Shown: positions 1 through 8,114 of the stretch, one piece after another
Numbering within the stretch: the stretch's first letter is position 1
Layout: each line of letters opens with the position of its first letter
NCBI GenBank assembly: GCA_937930695.1
Contig: CALHCB010000016.1
Location: 1 to 60,781, forward strand
Origin: an uncultured Acidimicrobiales bacterium
GTDB taxonomy: Bacteria; Actinomycetota; Acidimicrobiia; Acidimicrobiales; SZUA-35
Length of the DNA: 60,781 nt
Direction of reading: 5' to 3'
Position numbers and translations under genes: made by a program
The notes under the pieces: model-generated
The model's database searches: none
The model's input: the letters and a program-made list of their open reading frames with translations, nothing else
Told to the model about the DNA's origin: nothing

Positions 1-55
1 CAAAGCCAAGTATCCGACCGGCGTCAGCGACCCCACCGTCTGCGCATTCAACTAG
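1..55 (+). CDS. C-terminal end of an unidentified protein (partial)
   Basis: A reading frame enters from the left edge and closes at TAG (53-55). It leaves the last 17 residues, ending KYPTGVSDPTVCAFN. Codon use resembles the neighbouring genes. Too little remains to name a family. A repeat pair follows 6 bases after the stop. Confidence 0.45.
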   Translation, partial: KAKYPTGVSDPTVCAFN

Positions 56-61
56 ACACCC

Positions 62-173
62 ACGCCACCAACACGCGCGAGTAACTGACACCCGCACTGC
101 AACAACTCGCACACGTTCAACGACGCCACCAACACGCGCGAGTAACTGACACCCGCACTGCAACAACTCGCAC
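62..173. repeat. Tandem 51-bp direct repeat, two copies
   Basis: A 51-base sequence at 62-112 recurs identically at 123-173, a period of 61 with a 10-base spacer. Each copy contains GCGAGT and, about 22 bases later, its complement ACTCGC, so each could fold as a long-loop hairpin. The pair fills the gap between the partial gene and the CoA-transferase. I see no further copy in the window. Role unknown; a small intergenic repeat element or a paired binding site are possible. Confidence 0.85.
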
Positions 174-247
174 GGGTGCAGGGACGGGCGAGGTGCCGGC
201 GGGGAGGGATTCTGTCTCTCGACAATGAGGAGCTAGCGTCGGCCACC

Positions 248-1468
248 ATGCAGACCGAGCCTGACCAGACTGCCGACACCTCCTCCTCCTCCGCCGACCA
301 ACGGCCCCTCGATGGCATCAAGGTCCTCGAGCTCGCACAGTGGGTTGCGGGGCCTTCGTCTGCCGGCCTGCTCGGCGACTGGGGCGCCGACATCATCAAA
401 GTCGAGGCTCCGAGGGGAGACCCTCAACGATCGATGTACGCCGCCGTTGGAATCGACAAACCGCTTCCCAACCCGAGCTTCGCCCAAGACAACCGGGGCA
501 AGCGGGCGATCGTCGTGGATCTTCAGACTGACGAAGGGAAGGCAACCTTCGAACGATTGCTGGCGAAGACAGACATCTTCATCACGAACCTGCGGCTGGA
601 CGCCCTCGAGCGTCTCCGCCTCGACCCGACCTCGGTTCGCGAACGCCATCCGCACCTGGTCATCGCTTCACAGACCGGCTACGGACCTGTCGGTCCAGCC
701 CGCGAAATTCCTGGCTACGACATCGGTGCGTTCGTTTCTCGAACGGGACTCGCTCGAACGAACTCTCCCGTTGGCCAGCCGCCGATCAATCTGCGCGGCG
801 CGATCGGTGACCACATGACCGGCATGACGACAGCAGCCGGCATTCTTGCTGCTCTCCATCAACGAACCGCCACAGGCGATGGCGTGATCGTCGAGACTTC
901 GCTCTTCCAGACCGGGCTCTACTCGGTTTCATGGGACCTCAGCACGCAGCTGACGTTCGGACGTCTGAGCCGAATGCGAGATCGGACCATTCACGACGGC
1001 CCCCTCGTGAACAGCTATCGAGCGGCCGACGACCGATGGTTCTACTTGATTGGAATCGAGATGGCTCGTCACTTCCCCGGGGTGTGCGCCGCCATCGAAC
1101 AACCCGATCTCGCAGAAGACGAACGCTTCAAAAAGGCCAGCTCGATGCGAGCCAACAGCCCCGAGCTCATCGCCATCCTCGACGCAGCGTTCGCTGCTCA
1201 GCCTCTCGACTACTGGGCCGAGCGCTTTGAGGAGAACGACGTCTGGTGGGCGCCGTGTCAGACGATGGCCGAGGTGGCCGAGGATCCACAAGCTCATGCC
1301 CTCGAGTCGTTCATCGTGACCGAGGACAACTCCTTCGACGGTGAAGAAACCATCCGGACCATCGCCTCGCCGGTCCGGTTCGACGGCAAGGTCTTCCAAC
1401 CTCGTCGTCCCGTGCCCTCTCTTGGGGAACATACCGACGAAGTGCTGGCCGAACTCGACGGCGAATGA
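248..1468 (+). CDS. CaiB/BaiF class III CoA-transferase
   Basis: A 406-residue protein of the formyl-CoA transferase (family III) type, which moves CoA between carboxylic acids through an aspartyl-CoA anhydride intermediate. The N-terminus LDGIKVLELAQWVAGP and the segment GDWGADIIKVEAPRGD are typical of the family. D188 in GAIGDHMTG is the expected catalytic aspartate. The open frame reaches upstream to 176, but that extension overlaps nothing conserved and ATG 248 gives the family's usual N-terminus. The stop overlaps the next gene's ATG (ATGA), so the two are probably translated together. The substrate cannot be told from sequence. Confidence 0.9.
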   Translation: MQTEPDQTADTSSSSADQRPLDGIKVLELAQWVAGPSSAGLLGDWGADIIKVEAPRGDPQRSMYAAVGIDKPLPNPSFAQDNRGKRAIVVDLQTDEGKATFERLLAKTDIFITNLRLDALERLRLDPTSVRERHPHLVIASQTGYGPVGPAREIPGYDIGAFVSRTGLARTNSPVGQPPINLRGAIGDHMTGMTTAAGILAALHQRTATGDGVIVETSLFQTGLYSVSWDLSTQLTFGRLSRMRDRTIHDGPLVNSYRAADDRWFYLIGIEMARHFPGVCAAIEQPDLAEDERFKKASSMRANSPELIAILDAAFAAQPLDYWAERFEENDVWWAPCQTMAEVAEDPQAHALESFIVTEDNSFDGEETIRTIASPVRFDGKVFQPRRPVPSLGEHTDEVLAELDGE

Positions 1469-2289
1469 CGGGGCTCGCAGGATCGCGACGCTACGCAATC
1501 TTTGTCGACGCCGGAGCAGCCATTGCGTCAGGCTCCGCAGCCTCGTTTGGCCGGGTCCTCCCCCGTCGACAGGTGGGCTTCGATCCCGCCGACCTCGTTG
1601 CCGCACTGCGTTCTGAGGCCGAAACCATGGTTCCGGATTCCGAACTGCTGCGTCTCTATTGGTACGACGGTTCGCCCGATCGTCTTCCGACCGAGCGGCA
1701 GGCTCGTCTTGCGAAGCTGCCAGACCTCAAGCTTCGACTTGGACGAATCAGCGGTGGCGGCCAGAAGGGCGTCGACGGACTGTTGATGCTCGACCTCATC
1801 ACCTTGTCCCTACGAGACGCGATCACCGATGCCGTGGTGGTCACCGGCGATGAAGACATGCTCGACGCCATCGAAGCGGCCCAAGAGCACGGTGTGCGCG
1901 TCCATCTTCTCGCCACTCGCGTTCCCGATCCTCGCATGGGCCACAAGACGGCCGAAGCGCTCATCGCCGTCGCGGACAGGGTTCAGTGGCTCGGCCCAGA
2001 CTTCTGGACAAAGCTCTTCAGCACACCGGAGAAGAAGCGTCTCGAACCCGATGCCGACCGACCTCCGGTTCGTCACGGGCTCGTCCGTGATTTCGCCGAG
2101 GAATTCGTTGGTAGTTGGATGGCGTCCGCTGACTTGTCCGCGCAAGCAGAAGTTCAGGAAGGCCGACCGTTTATCCCGAGCGACATCGACCGTCTACTCC
2201 TCAAGGGAGCGGCAGAACGACTCGGCTGGCTGGACGAACCCACGAAGCGAGCGCTTCGCGAGGCATTCTGGGAAACACTCGACGCGTAG
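1465..2289 (+). CDS. NYN (PIN-like) domain nuclease-type protein
   Basis: A 274-residue protein with the NYN fold of the PIN-like superfamily, whose characterised members are metal-dependent ribonucleases or RNA-processing proteins. The acidic positions expected for the metal site appear in FVDAG (near residue 16), VDGLLMLDL (near 104-112) and VVTGDEDMLDAI (near 124-135). The last third (after about residue 185) has no family I recognise. The ATG overlaps the CoA-transferase stop by 4 bases, so it depends on that gene for transcription. The functional link between the two is unclear. Confidence 0.8.
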   Translation: MTGLAGSRRYAIFVDAGAAIASGSAASFGRVLPRRQVGFDPADLVAALRSEAETMVPDSELLRLYWYDGSPDRLPTERQARLAKLPDLKLRLGRISGGGQKGVDGLLMLDLITLSLRDAITDAVVVTGDEDMLDAIEAAQEHGVRVHLLATRVPDPRMGHKTAEALIAVADRVQWLGPDFWTKLFSTPEKKRLEPDADRPPVRHGLVRDFAEEFVGSWMASADLSAQAEVQEGRPFIPSDIDRLLLKGAAERLGWLDEPTKRALREAFWETLDA

Positions 2290-2328
2290 TCGTGAACTGC
2301 TCGGTCTGGCTGCTGTGCCGTGGGTTCG

Positions 2329-3357
2329 TCAGCGAAGACCGAGTCGGCCCGAGCCCGTACTGGCTGAGCCGATAGCGGCACACGTATGACCCGACTCGGT
2401 GAGCGCCAACAACACCGCGTCGGCTTCGCTCGGGTCAACACCGAAGACGAGCCCGCCCGAGGTCTGGGCATCGGCCAAGAGCAACGTGTCGAGGTCGGAA
2501 ACGGTCCCTTGGTCGAGCTGATCTAAGACGGACTCGAGATTTCTGGCGGATCCGCCCGGTACGACGCCCTCTTCGGCGAGTTCACGTACTCCCGACAGGA
2601 TCGGAACCGATGCGGATTCAATCGCGACGTCGACGCCGGATTCCTTCGCTGCCCGACCCAAGTGACCGAGCAATCCGAATCCGGTGACATCGGTGGCCCC
2701 GGTGGCACCCGCAGCCACTGCGATGCCACAGGCTTTGTCGTTGAGCTTGGTCATTTGAACAACTGCTTCAGCGACCAGGCTGTCAGGGGCCGACCCCGTC
2801 TTCACCGCCGTGCTGGTGATGCCGATGCCGAGCGGCTTGGTGAGAATCAGTGTTTGACCTGGTTTCAAGCCAGCGTTCGTCAACATCTTCGATGGATCAA
2901 CCTCGCCCACAACCGCGAGTCCAAACTTTGGCTCAGGGTCATCGACGGTGTGTCCACCCGCAATGATGAAGCCGCCCTCTTCAGCAATGGACTGTGCGCC
3001 GAGCAGCACGTCGCCGAGTAAATCCGGAGATAGCTCGTCGCGATTCCAGCCGACCAGGTTCAGAGCGAGCAGCGGCCTGCCGCCCATGGCATACACGTCG
3101 GAGACGGCGTTGGCCGCGGCGATCCGACCCCAGGTGTGCGCATCGTCGACAAGGGGGGTGATGAAGTCTGCGGTCACGACCAATGCCCGATCATCATCGA
3201 GCTTCCACACTGCAGCGTCGTCGCCGGTCGTGGCGTCAACCAGCAATCTGGGGTCATTGACGGGGGTGAGACGGCGCAGAACCTGCGCCAGTTCGCTCGG
3301 TGAGAGCTTGCACGCTCAACCGGCACCGTGACTGAACTGTGTAAGGCGTCGAGCCAT
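2329..3357 (-). CDS. selD: Selenophosphate synthetase with in-frame UGA (selenocysteine)
   Basis: Selenide, water dikinase makes selenophosphate from selenide and ATP, the selenium donor for selenocysteine and selenouridine. The conventional open frame begins only at TTG 3246, but the same frame continues upstream through one TGA (3318-3316) to ATG 3357. That reading gives a 342-residue protein starting MARRLTQFSHGAGUACKLSP. This matches the SelD active-site loop (E. coli HGAGCGCK) with Sec14 in place of the catalytic Cys and Lys17 retained. Downstream, GDDAAVW, the MGGRPLLALNLVGW segment and DVTGFGLLGHL are SelD-typical. A SECIS hairpin lies 26 bases after the TGA. Sec-containing SelD is known from other organisms. 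The gene converges with the NYN gene. Confidence 0.92.
3273..3289 (-). promoter_or_regulatory. Bacterial SECIS hairpin in selD
   Basis: On the coding strand GGCGCAGGTTCTGCGCC forms a perfect 7-bp stem closed by a GUU loop. It lies inside the selD frame, 26 bases after the UGA. The apex CAG-GUU-CUG closely resembles the CAG-GU-CUG apex of the E. coli fdhF SECIS, where SelB contacts the loop G and U. This supports UGA decoding rather than termination. Confidence 0.8.
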
Positions 3358-3439
3358 GTGACATCACCTCCCGAAGATCTGGAGTTCAACGAACTCGACA
3401 TACGGTATCCACCGAGACGGTCGATCAGGGAGAGGCACG

Positions 3440-4186
3440 TTGAGCGAAACGAGCACCGAGTCCATCCGCTTCGTCGGAAGCCAGGGCCATGAACTCGCAG
3501 GGGTCCTGCACCGCCCCTCGGCCGATGGCGCACCCGTGAAAGGGTCGGTTCTACTGGCTCATTGCTTCACCTGTTCCAAGGACTTGCACACCATGACGCG
3601 CCTGGCCAACGGCCTCGCCGACGCCGGGTATGCGGCGCTTCGATTCGACTTCACCGCGCGAGGTGAATCGGGTGGCGACTTCCGCCACAAGACGCTCAGC
3701 GGAAACGTGTCGGATCTGGTTCGAGCTGCCACTCACCTCATCCAGATGGGGTTCGGGCCATGCGCACTCATTGGTCATAGTTTGGGAGGTGCCGCAGCTA
3801 TTCTCGCCGCCCATCGGCTCAAGACAGTCCGCAGTCTGGTCACCATCGGAGCGCCGTCCGACGCAAGTCATGTACGACACCTTCTGTCCTCGGACACCGA
3901 AGTGAACATTGCGGGGCGCGTCTTTGAGATCGAGCCGACGTTCGTCAACGACCTCGTCTGCCACGACGTGATCAGCCGAACCAGCCAGCTCGGCCGGCCC
4001 TATCTCATCGTGCACGCCAAAGACGACACCATCGTCGACTTCTCCAATGGTCAACGGCTGTTCGACGCAGCCGTCGCTCCCAAGCGCCTCCTGGCTCTCG
4101 AAGAGGGCGGCCACCTGCTCGGTCCCCGAGCGTCAGCAGAAGCCGTCCTCGAAGCCATCGTCGATTGGTTCGACGAAACGCTGTGA
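3440..4186 (+). CDS. Alpha/beta hydrolase, OsmC-partner type
   Basis: A 248-residue single-domain serine hydrolase. GHSLGG (near residue 116) is the nucleophile elbow, the Asp near residue 197 (HAKDDTIVDF) is the probable acid, and the His in EEGGHLLG completes the triad. The N-terminal part (GVLHRPSADGAPVKGSVLLAHCFTCSKD) looks like hydrolases found fused to OsmC peroxiredoxin domains, but here no OsmC domain follows; the next gene converges 9 bases away. Start is TTG 3440, preceded by an AGGGAGAGG ribosome site. It is divergent from selD with about 80 bases between starts. Substrate unknown. Confidence 0.8.
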   Translation: MSETSTESIRFVGSQGHELAGVLHRPSADGAPVKGSVLLAHCFTCSKDLHTMTRLANGLADAGYAALRFDFTARGESGGDFRHKTLSGNVSDLVRAATHLIQMGFGPCALIGHSLGGAAAILAAHRLKTVRSLVTIGAPSDASHVRHLLSSDTEVNIAGRVFEIEPTFVNDLVCHDVISRTSQLGRPYLIVHAKDDTIVDFSNGQRLFDAAVAPKRLLALEEGGHLLGPRASAEAVLEAIVDWFDETL

Positions 4187-4195
4187 TTCGCTGGT

Positions 4196-5191
4196 TCAGC
4201 GGGCCAGAAGTGGGATGACCTCTTCGAGCGAGGACGGGTGACTGATCAGATCCCAACCCGGACGACGGCTCCCATCATCGAGAAGGAACGCTCGGTCGAC
4301 CGCAGACAACACCCCCGAGTCCACCCACCACGTTGGGTCATGGGGAGGATCGAGAAACAACATCGGAGCCGGCGGACCGAACGTCCGGTAGGCGTTCTGC
4401 GCGGCGTCTTGGAATACTTCCTGAAGGGTTCCCGGACCGCCCCGAACAAACACGATGCCGCTCTTGGCGATCGCAAGAAGGCCATCTTCTCGCTCGGAGT
4501 TCGAGAAGTACTTGGCGATGCTCGTTGCAAATGGATTTGATGGCTCGTGCCCATAGAACCAGGTCGGAACCGACAGGTTTGGCTCTGGGTCAACGATTCG
4601 TTCGAGCACGCTCAGGGCAGAACCGATGAACCCGTCGGCGTCGTGATGAAAGGTCGGCACTTCTGCCAACTCGTCGATCAACGCCTCGACATCTCCCCAT
4701 TCCATTCTGCTCGTGAGTGCCCCAAAATTCGCGGCCTCCATGGCCCCTGGACCGCCCCCCGTGGTGACGCAATGTGCATTCGTTGCAAGCGTCCGTCCGA
4801 GCTCGACAGCCTGGGCATAACCGGCAGATCCCCGGACCAGTGCGTGGCCGCCCATGACTCCAACCAGGCTTCGATCAGCACGGAACGCATCGAGGGCAAC
4901 GGTGATCCCATGATCATGAAGTCGGTGGGCCAGGCCTTCAACGGGACCGATCTCCGGCCCTCCGGACTTGCGAGCCCTGGCATACACGCGTTGATCGCGA
5001 CACTCGGCAAATCCGGCTTCGATTCCTTCATAGAGATCGGCGGCCGTGTACAAGCCATGCGGCGTCGGGTCGAACGGGAGGTTGTCTCCGAGCGGGCCGC
5101 GCAGGTCGTCGATCAGATTGTCGACCTCAGCCACCCAGTCAACGTTGCCTGACTGGCTCGCCGCGGATTCAGAGCGTGCGTTTTCATTCAC
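4196..5191 (-). CDS. LOG-family Rossmann-fold nucleotide hydrolase-like protein
   Basis: A 331-residue protein of the LOG/TIGR00730 class. The two signature loops are present: GGGPGAMEAAN (near 145-155) and RGGPGTLQE (near 255), the latter close to the PGGxGTxxE motif of cytokinin riboside monophosphate phosphoribohydrolases. It is longer than the roughly 190-residue short LOG proteins, with an N-terminal extension of about 100 residues, so the substrate may differ. It ends 9 bases from the convergent hydrolase stop. Confidence 0.82.
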   Translation of the reverse strand: MNENARSESAASQSGNVDWVAEVDNLIDDLRGPLGDNLPFDPTPHGLYTAADLYEGIEAGFAECRDQRVYARARKSGGPEIGPVEGLAHRLHDHGITVALDAFRADRSLVGVMGGHALVRGSAGYAQAVELGRTLATNAHCVTTGGGPGAMEAANFGALTSRMEWGDVEALIDELAEVPTFHHDADGFIGSALSVLERIVDPEPNLSVPTWFYGHEPSNPFATSIAKYFSNSEREDGLLAIAKSGIVFVRGGPGTLQEVFQDAAQNAYRTFGPPAPMLFLDPPHDPTWWVDSGVLSAVDRAFLLDDGSRRPGWDLISHPSSLEEVIPLLAR

Positions 5192-5230
5192 GACCGAAAC
5201 GCTAGAGCCTTCATCTCTACACTGAACTTC

Positions 5231-5437
5231 ATGGAGCCCACGAGCACCGAAACGTCACGGAACCCGAAGCAACGCTTCGGGTTCGGTGACATTCTCGTGG
5301 CGGTCGTCGTGGGATTCTCCAAGGCGCTTGGGTGGGAAGAGAAAGCACCGAGTGAGCAGATCGTTGCCCTGGGCCCCAAACTCGATACCGGCGATCTCAA
5401 CCTGACCTTTGGCGATCTCGATCCCCTCGAAGACTGA
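5231..5437 (+). CDS. Small hypothetical protein
   Basis: A 68-residue acidic protein with a short hydrophobic stretch (DILVAVVVGFSKALGW, about residues 20-35) and a repeated short motif (TGDLNLTFGDLDPLED at the end). It starts 40 bases from the divergent LOG gene and converges with the DUF4349 gene. No clear ribosome site precedes the ATG and I recognise no family. Codon usage fits a real gene, but the evidence is thin. It is the only candidate in the 5192-5490 gap. Confidence 0.4.
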   Translation: MEPTSTETSRNPKQRFGFGDILVAVVVGFSKALGWEEKAPSEQIVALGPKLDTGDLNLTFGDLDPLED

Positions 5438-5490
5438 ACAGATCCGCGGGCCTCGGATCCGAAGGCCAGGTATCGCAGAGCGGTGAGGCT

Positions 5491-6963
5491 CTACTGGGAC
5501 CCAGCACCCACTGGCTGCTTGGGATCCACGGGCGGTTGCGGGTCGACCTCGGGTGCCGGAGCCGATGGCGGAGGCGGGCCGAAAGAAGCAGGCTTCTGAG
5601 CGTTCCGGCGCCGATTCCAGCGGACGAGCGCCCACAGACCCAAGGGAACCCAGAACCAAGGGAGGAGCACTCCCGCGAGCAACACGATGACTCGAACGAC
5701 TTGCATGAACGCTGACCAGCCAGCATCAAGCCCTTCGGTGAATCCTGGGATCGACGTGTCGAGTTCAACATCGAGCACCAGATCATCTCTCGCCGAGACA
5801 CTGGCGAGCCGAAGCTCGGCTCCGTCGGCGTCAGCAGGAGTTGCCGTGACCTGGGCCCGACCGGTCGCTGATGCCTCGGCATCAACGTCGGCAGCAAAGA
5901 CGATTTCGTCGCCGGGCGCCAACGGACGATCGATCTCGCCACGAACAATGGTGAGATCAGCGCCGTCGAGATCAAAGCGGTCGTCGCGAACGTCGATATC
6001 GATCAGGTGGGTATCGCCCGCGTTGGTCACGACATAGCAAAGCGTGACCGGGGCACCCTCTTCGACCTGCAGAACGTCATCTCCTGGGCAGGTCGAACCT
6101 TCGTCGTGGCTTGCATATGCCGTTGCCTCGACGACGACACTTGGCCCGGGAACTCGTTCGATCAGGGTGAGTGTGATCGTCGAGAGGCTCACCTGATTCT
6201 CCAAGGTCCGCAACTGACCTCGGAGTAGTTCGAGATCGGTCTCTCGGTTCAGCAGCTCTCGCTCCAGTTCAGCAATCGTGGCGAGATCGTTCGCATCGGC
6301 AAGGAACCCTCGAAGTCGATCGACACTGGCTTCCGACGTAATGATCCGACTCTCCAGGTTCACCACTCGCTCCGTCACATCATCGGCCGTGATGCGCTGA
6401 TCACGTAACTCCCCGACGTCGCTCAGGCGGCCGAGGGCTTCGGTGAAGTCCGCTGGTTGCACTTTGAACACCAAGGTCGTCCTCGGTCGGTCAACGGTCG
6501 TGGTCTCCTGTCCGAACAACAGGCCCCCGAGGCCTTCGATCTTCGTCAGAGCGACCAGGCTCGCTTCAGCAACGTTGTCGACCTCGACATCGATCTCTGC
6601 GGTGCGGATGATGTCTCGACCAAGGTCGGTCGGCTGGAGGGCAACGGGTTCTGTCCCGTTCACACCACCGGCGCCAAGAGGCGCGTCCACCATTGGTTCG
6701 GAGTCTTCCTGTTCCGCCGCGTCGAAGGACGCTCCGCCGGCATCCCCACTCTCGTCGGAAGACTCGAAGTCGAAATCGGAAGTCTCGGCATCACTCCCGC
6801 TCGCGGTATCGCTCGATGCCTCGTCAGAGCTGGAGCAAGCGGAAGCGAGGACGACGAGAACCGCCAAGACAGCGAGGAGTCGTCTGCGAGCCTCGCTGCT
6901 CCGGGATCCTGCTGGTCCAGAATCGGGCTGGCGCTGCAGGTGAGTGCAAAGGTTTCGTCGCAT
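5491..6963 (-). CDS. DUF4349 domain lipoprotein
   Basis: A 490-residue predicted lipoprotein. ATG 6963 is chosen because GGAGACGAA precedes it; the frame opens 21 bases earlier. A basic N-terminus and hydrophobic segment end in LASAC, a lipobox with Cys43. A Ser/Asp/Glu-rich linker follows, then a DUF4349 domain (about 115-275: IIRTAEIDVEV, then VVNLESRI and a coiled coil ELERELLNRETDLELLRGQ), an extra beta-rich region (about 275-410), and a transmembrane helix (about 425-450) followed by a Pro-rich cytoplasmic tail. DUF4349 proteins are cell-envelope proteins of unknown role. Confidence 0.85.
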   Translation of the reverse strand: MRRNLCTHLQRQPDSGPAGSRSSEARRRLLAVLAVLVVLASACSSSDEASSDTASGSDAETSDFDFESSDESGDAGGASFDAAEQEDSEPMVDAPLGAGGVNGTEPVALQPTDLGRDIIRTAEIDVEVDNVAEASLVALTKIEGLGGLLFGQETTTVDRPRTTLVFKVQPADFTEALGRLSDVGELRDQRITADDVTERVVNLESRIITSEASVDRLRGFLADANDLATIAELERELLNRETDLELLRGQLRTLENQVSLSTITLTLIERVPGPSVVVEATAYASHDEGSTCPGDDVLQVEEGAPVTLCYVVTNAGDTHLIDIDVRDDRFDLDGADLTIVRGEIDRPLAPGDEIVFAADVDAEASATGRAQVTATPADADGAELRLASVSARDDLVLDVELDTSIPGFTEGLDAGWSAFMQVVRVIVLLAGVLLPWFWVPLGLWALVRWNRRRNAQKPASFGPPPPSAPAPEVDPQPPVDPKQPVGAGSQ

Positions 6964-7088
6964 TTCGTCTCCGGTCATTCGCACCGACTGAGCGTCGGTC
7001 TTGCGTGGTCAGAGAATGAGACGGACCCTTCGCAACGCCAGTTCCCGCTGTCACTGAACCGTTACACGAGACGGATCTGCGCCATGTT

Positions 7089-8114
7089 TCAAGCAGTGCC
7101 CCGACGGACCAGGGATGTCGGGCAAATGACTCGCTCAGGCTCGCTCGGCGTCGATGTCTGCTCCACCAGACCAAGGACGAGGCGTGCCGCCGTCACACCG
7201 ATGTGATCGACATCTTGTCGAACCGTCGTGAGATCGAAGAGTTCGGCGATGTCGTTGTCGTCAAACCCGACAACGGCGACATCATCAGGGGCGGTGAGTC
7301 CGTTTCGACGCATGTGGTCAAGGGCTCCAACCGCCATCTCATCGCTCATCGCGAAGACCGCAGTGGGAGGATTTTCGAGCTTGAGGAGCTCCGCCATCGC
7401 TTCGCGTCCTCCGTCGATCGAGAACCCGCCCGGGCGCTCCAATTCGGGATGAAGACCAAGGCCCGCCGCCTCAATGCCGCTTTGGAATGCCGTCAGTCGA
7501 AGAATGGGAACCCGAAACCCGAGTCCGTCGGCATCACCAGTAATGACGCCGATTCGGGTATGGCCGCTCGCCACGAGATGGTCCACCGCAGCACGTGTTG
7601 CGCTGATCTCATCGAGCATCAGCGAGGGGAACTCCGGTGATTCGGTTCCAATGGTGACAATTCGAGCGCCGCTGCTGGCCAGTCGCTCCGACTCTTGTGC
7701 GCTCAAACGGATGTCGAACATGATCAGACCATCGCTCCGACGAATCCATTCGCTTCGATCAGCGACGAACCGACGTCGTTCTGCTTCATTCGTCACGGCG
7801 TAGAGCAACAGGTCGATGTTCGACTCTTTGAGCACCGCCTCGATGCCGGCCACGGCCTTTGCGAAGTACCAACTGTCGAGCACCGGAACAACGACGGCAA
7901 TGTTGCCGGAGCGACCAGCAGCAAGACTCGAAGCAGCCCGATTCGCCACGTAGGACATCTGGTCTGCGACTTGTTGCACCCGTTCACGCGTCGACGGCGC
8001 GACGTTCGGGAGGTTGCGCAGTGCACGACTCACCGTCGCCACAGACACACCCGCCGCCAGCGCCACGTCTTCAATCGTTGCAGGCTTCGACAGCCAATCG
8101 CCCTGACCCGTCAC
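7089..8114 (-). CDS. LacI-family transcriptional regulator
   Basis: A 341-residue repressor-type regulator. The N-terminal helix-turn-helix (ATIEDVALAAGVSVATVSRA, about 11-30) and hinge helix (ANRAASSLAAGRSG) are classic LacI. The rest is a periplasmic-binding-like sugar sensor (VVVPVLDSWYFAKAV; FAMSDEMAVGALDHMRR; VVGFDDNDIAELFDLTTVRQD). Its ATG overlaps the stop of the upstream glucosidase gene (ATGA), so it is cotranscribed and probably autoregulates through the palindrome at 9793-9806. The inducer is probably a glucoside or a related sugar. Confidence 0.9.
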   Translation of the reverse strand: MTGQGDWLSKPATIEDVALAAGVSVATVSRALRNLPNVAPSTRERVQQVADQMSYVANRAASSLAAGRSGNIAVVVPVLDSWYFAKAVAGIEAVLKESNIDLLLYAVTNEAERRRFVADRSEWIRRSDGLIMFDIRLSAQESERLASSGARIVTIGTESPEFPSLMLDEISATRAAVDHLVASGHTRIGVITGDADGLGFRVPILRLTAFQSGIEAAGLGLHPELERPGGFSIDGGREAMAELLKLENPPTAVFAMSDEMAVGALDHMRRNGLTAPDDVAVVGFDDNDIAELFDLTTVRQDVDHIGVTAARLVLGLVEQTSTPSEPERVICPTSLVRRGTA

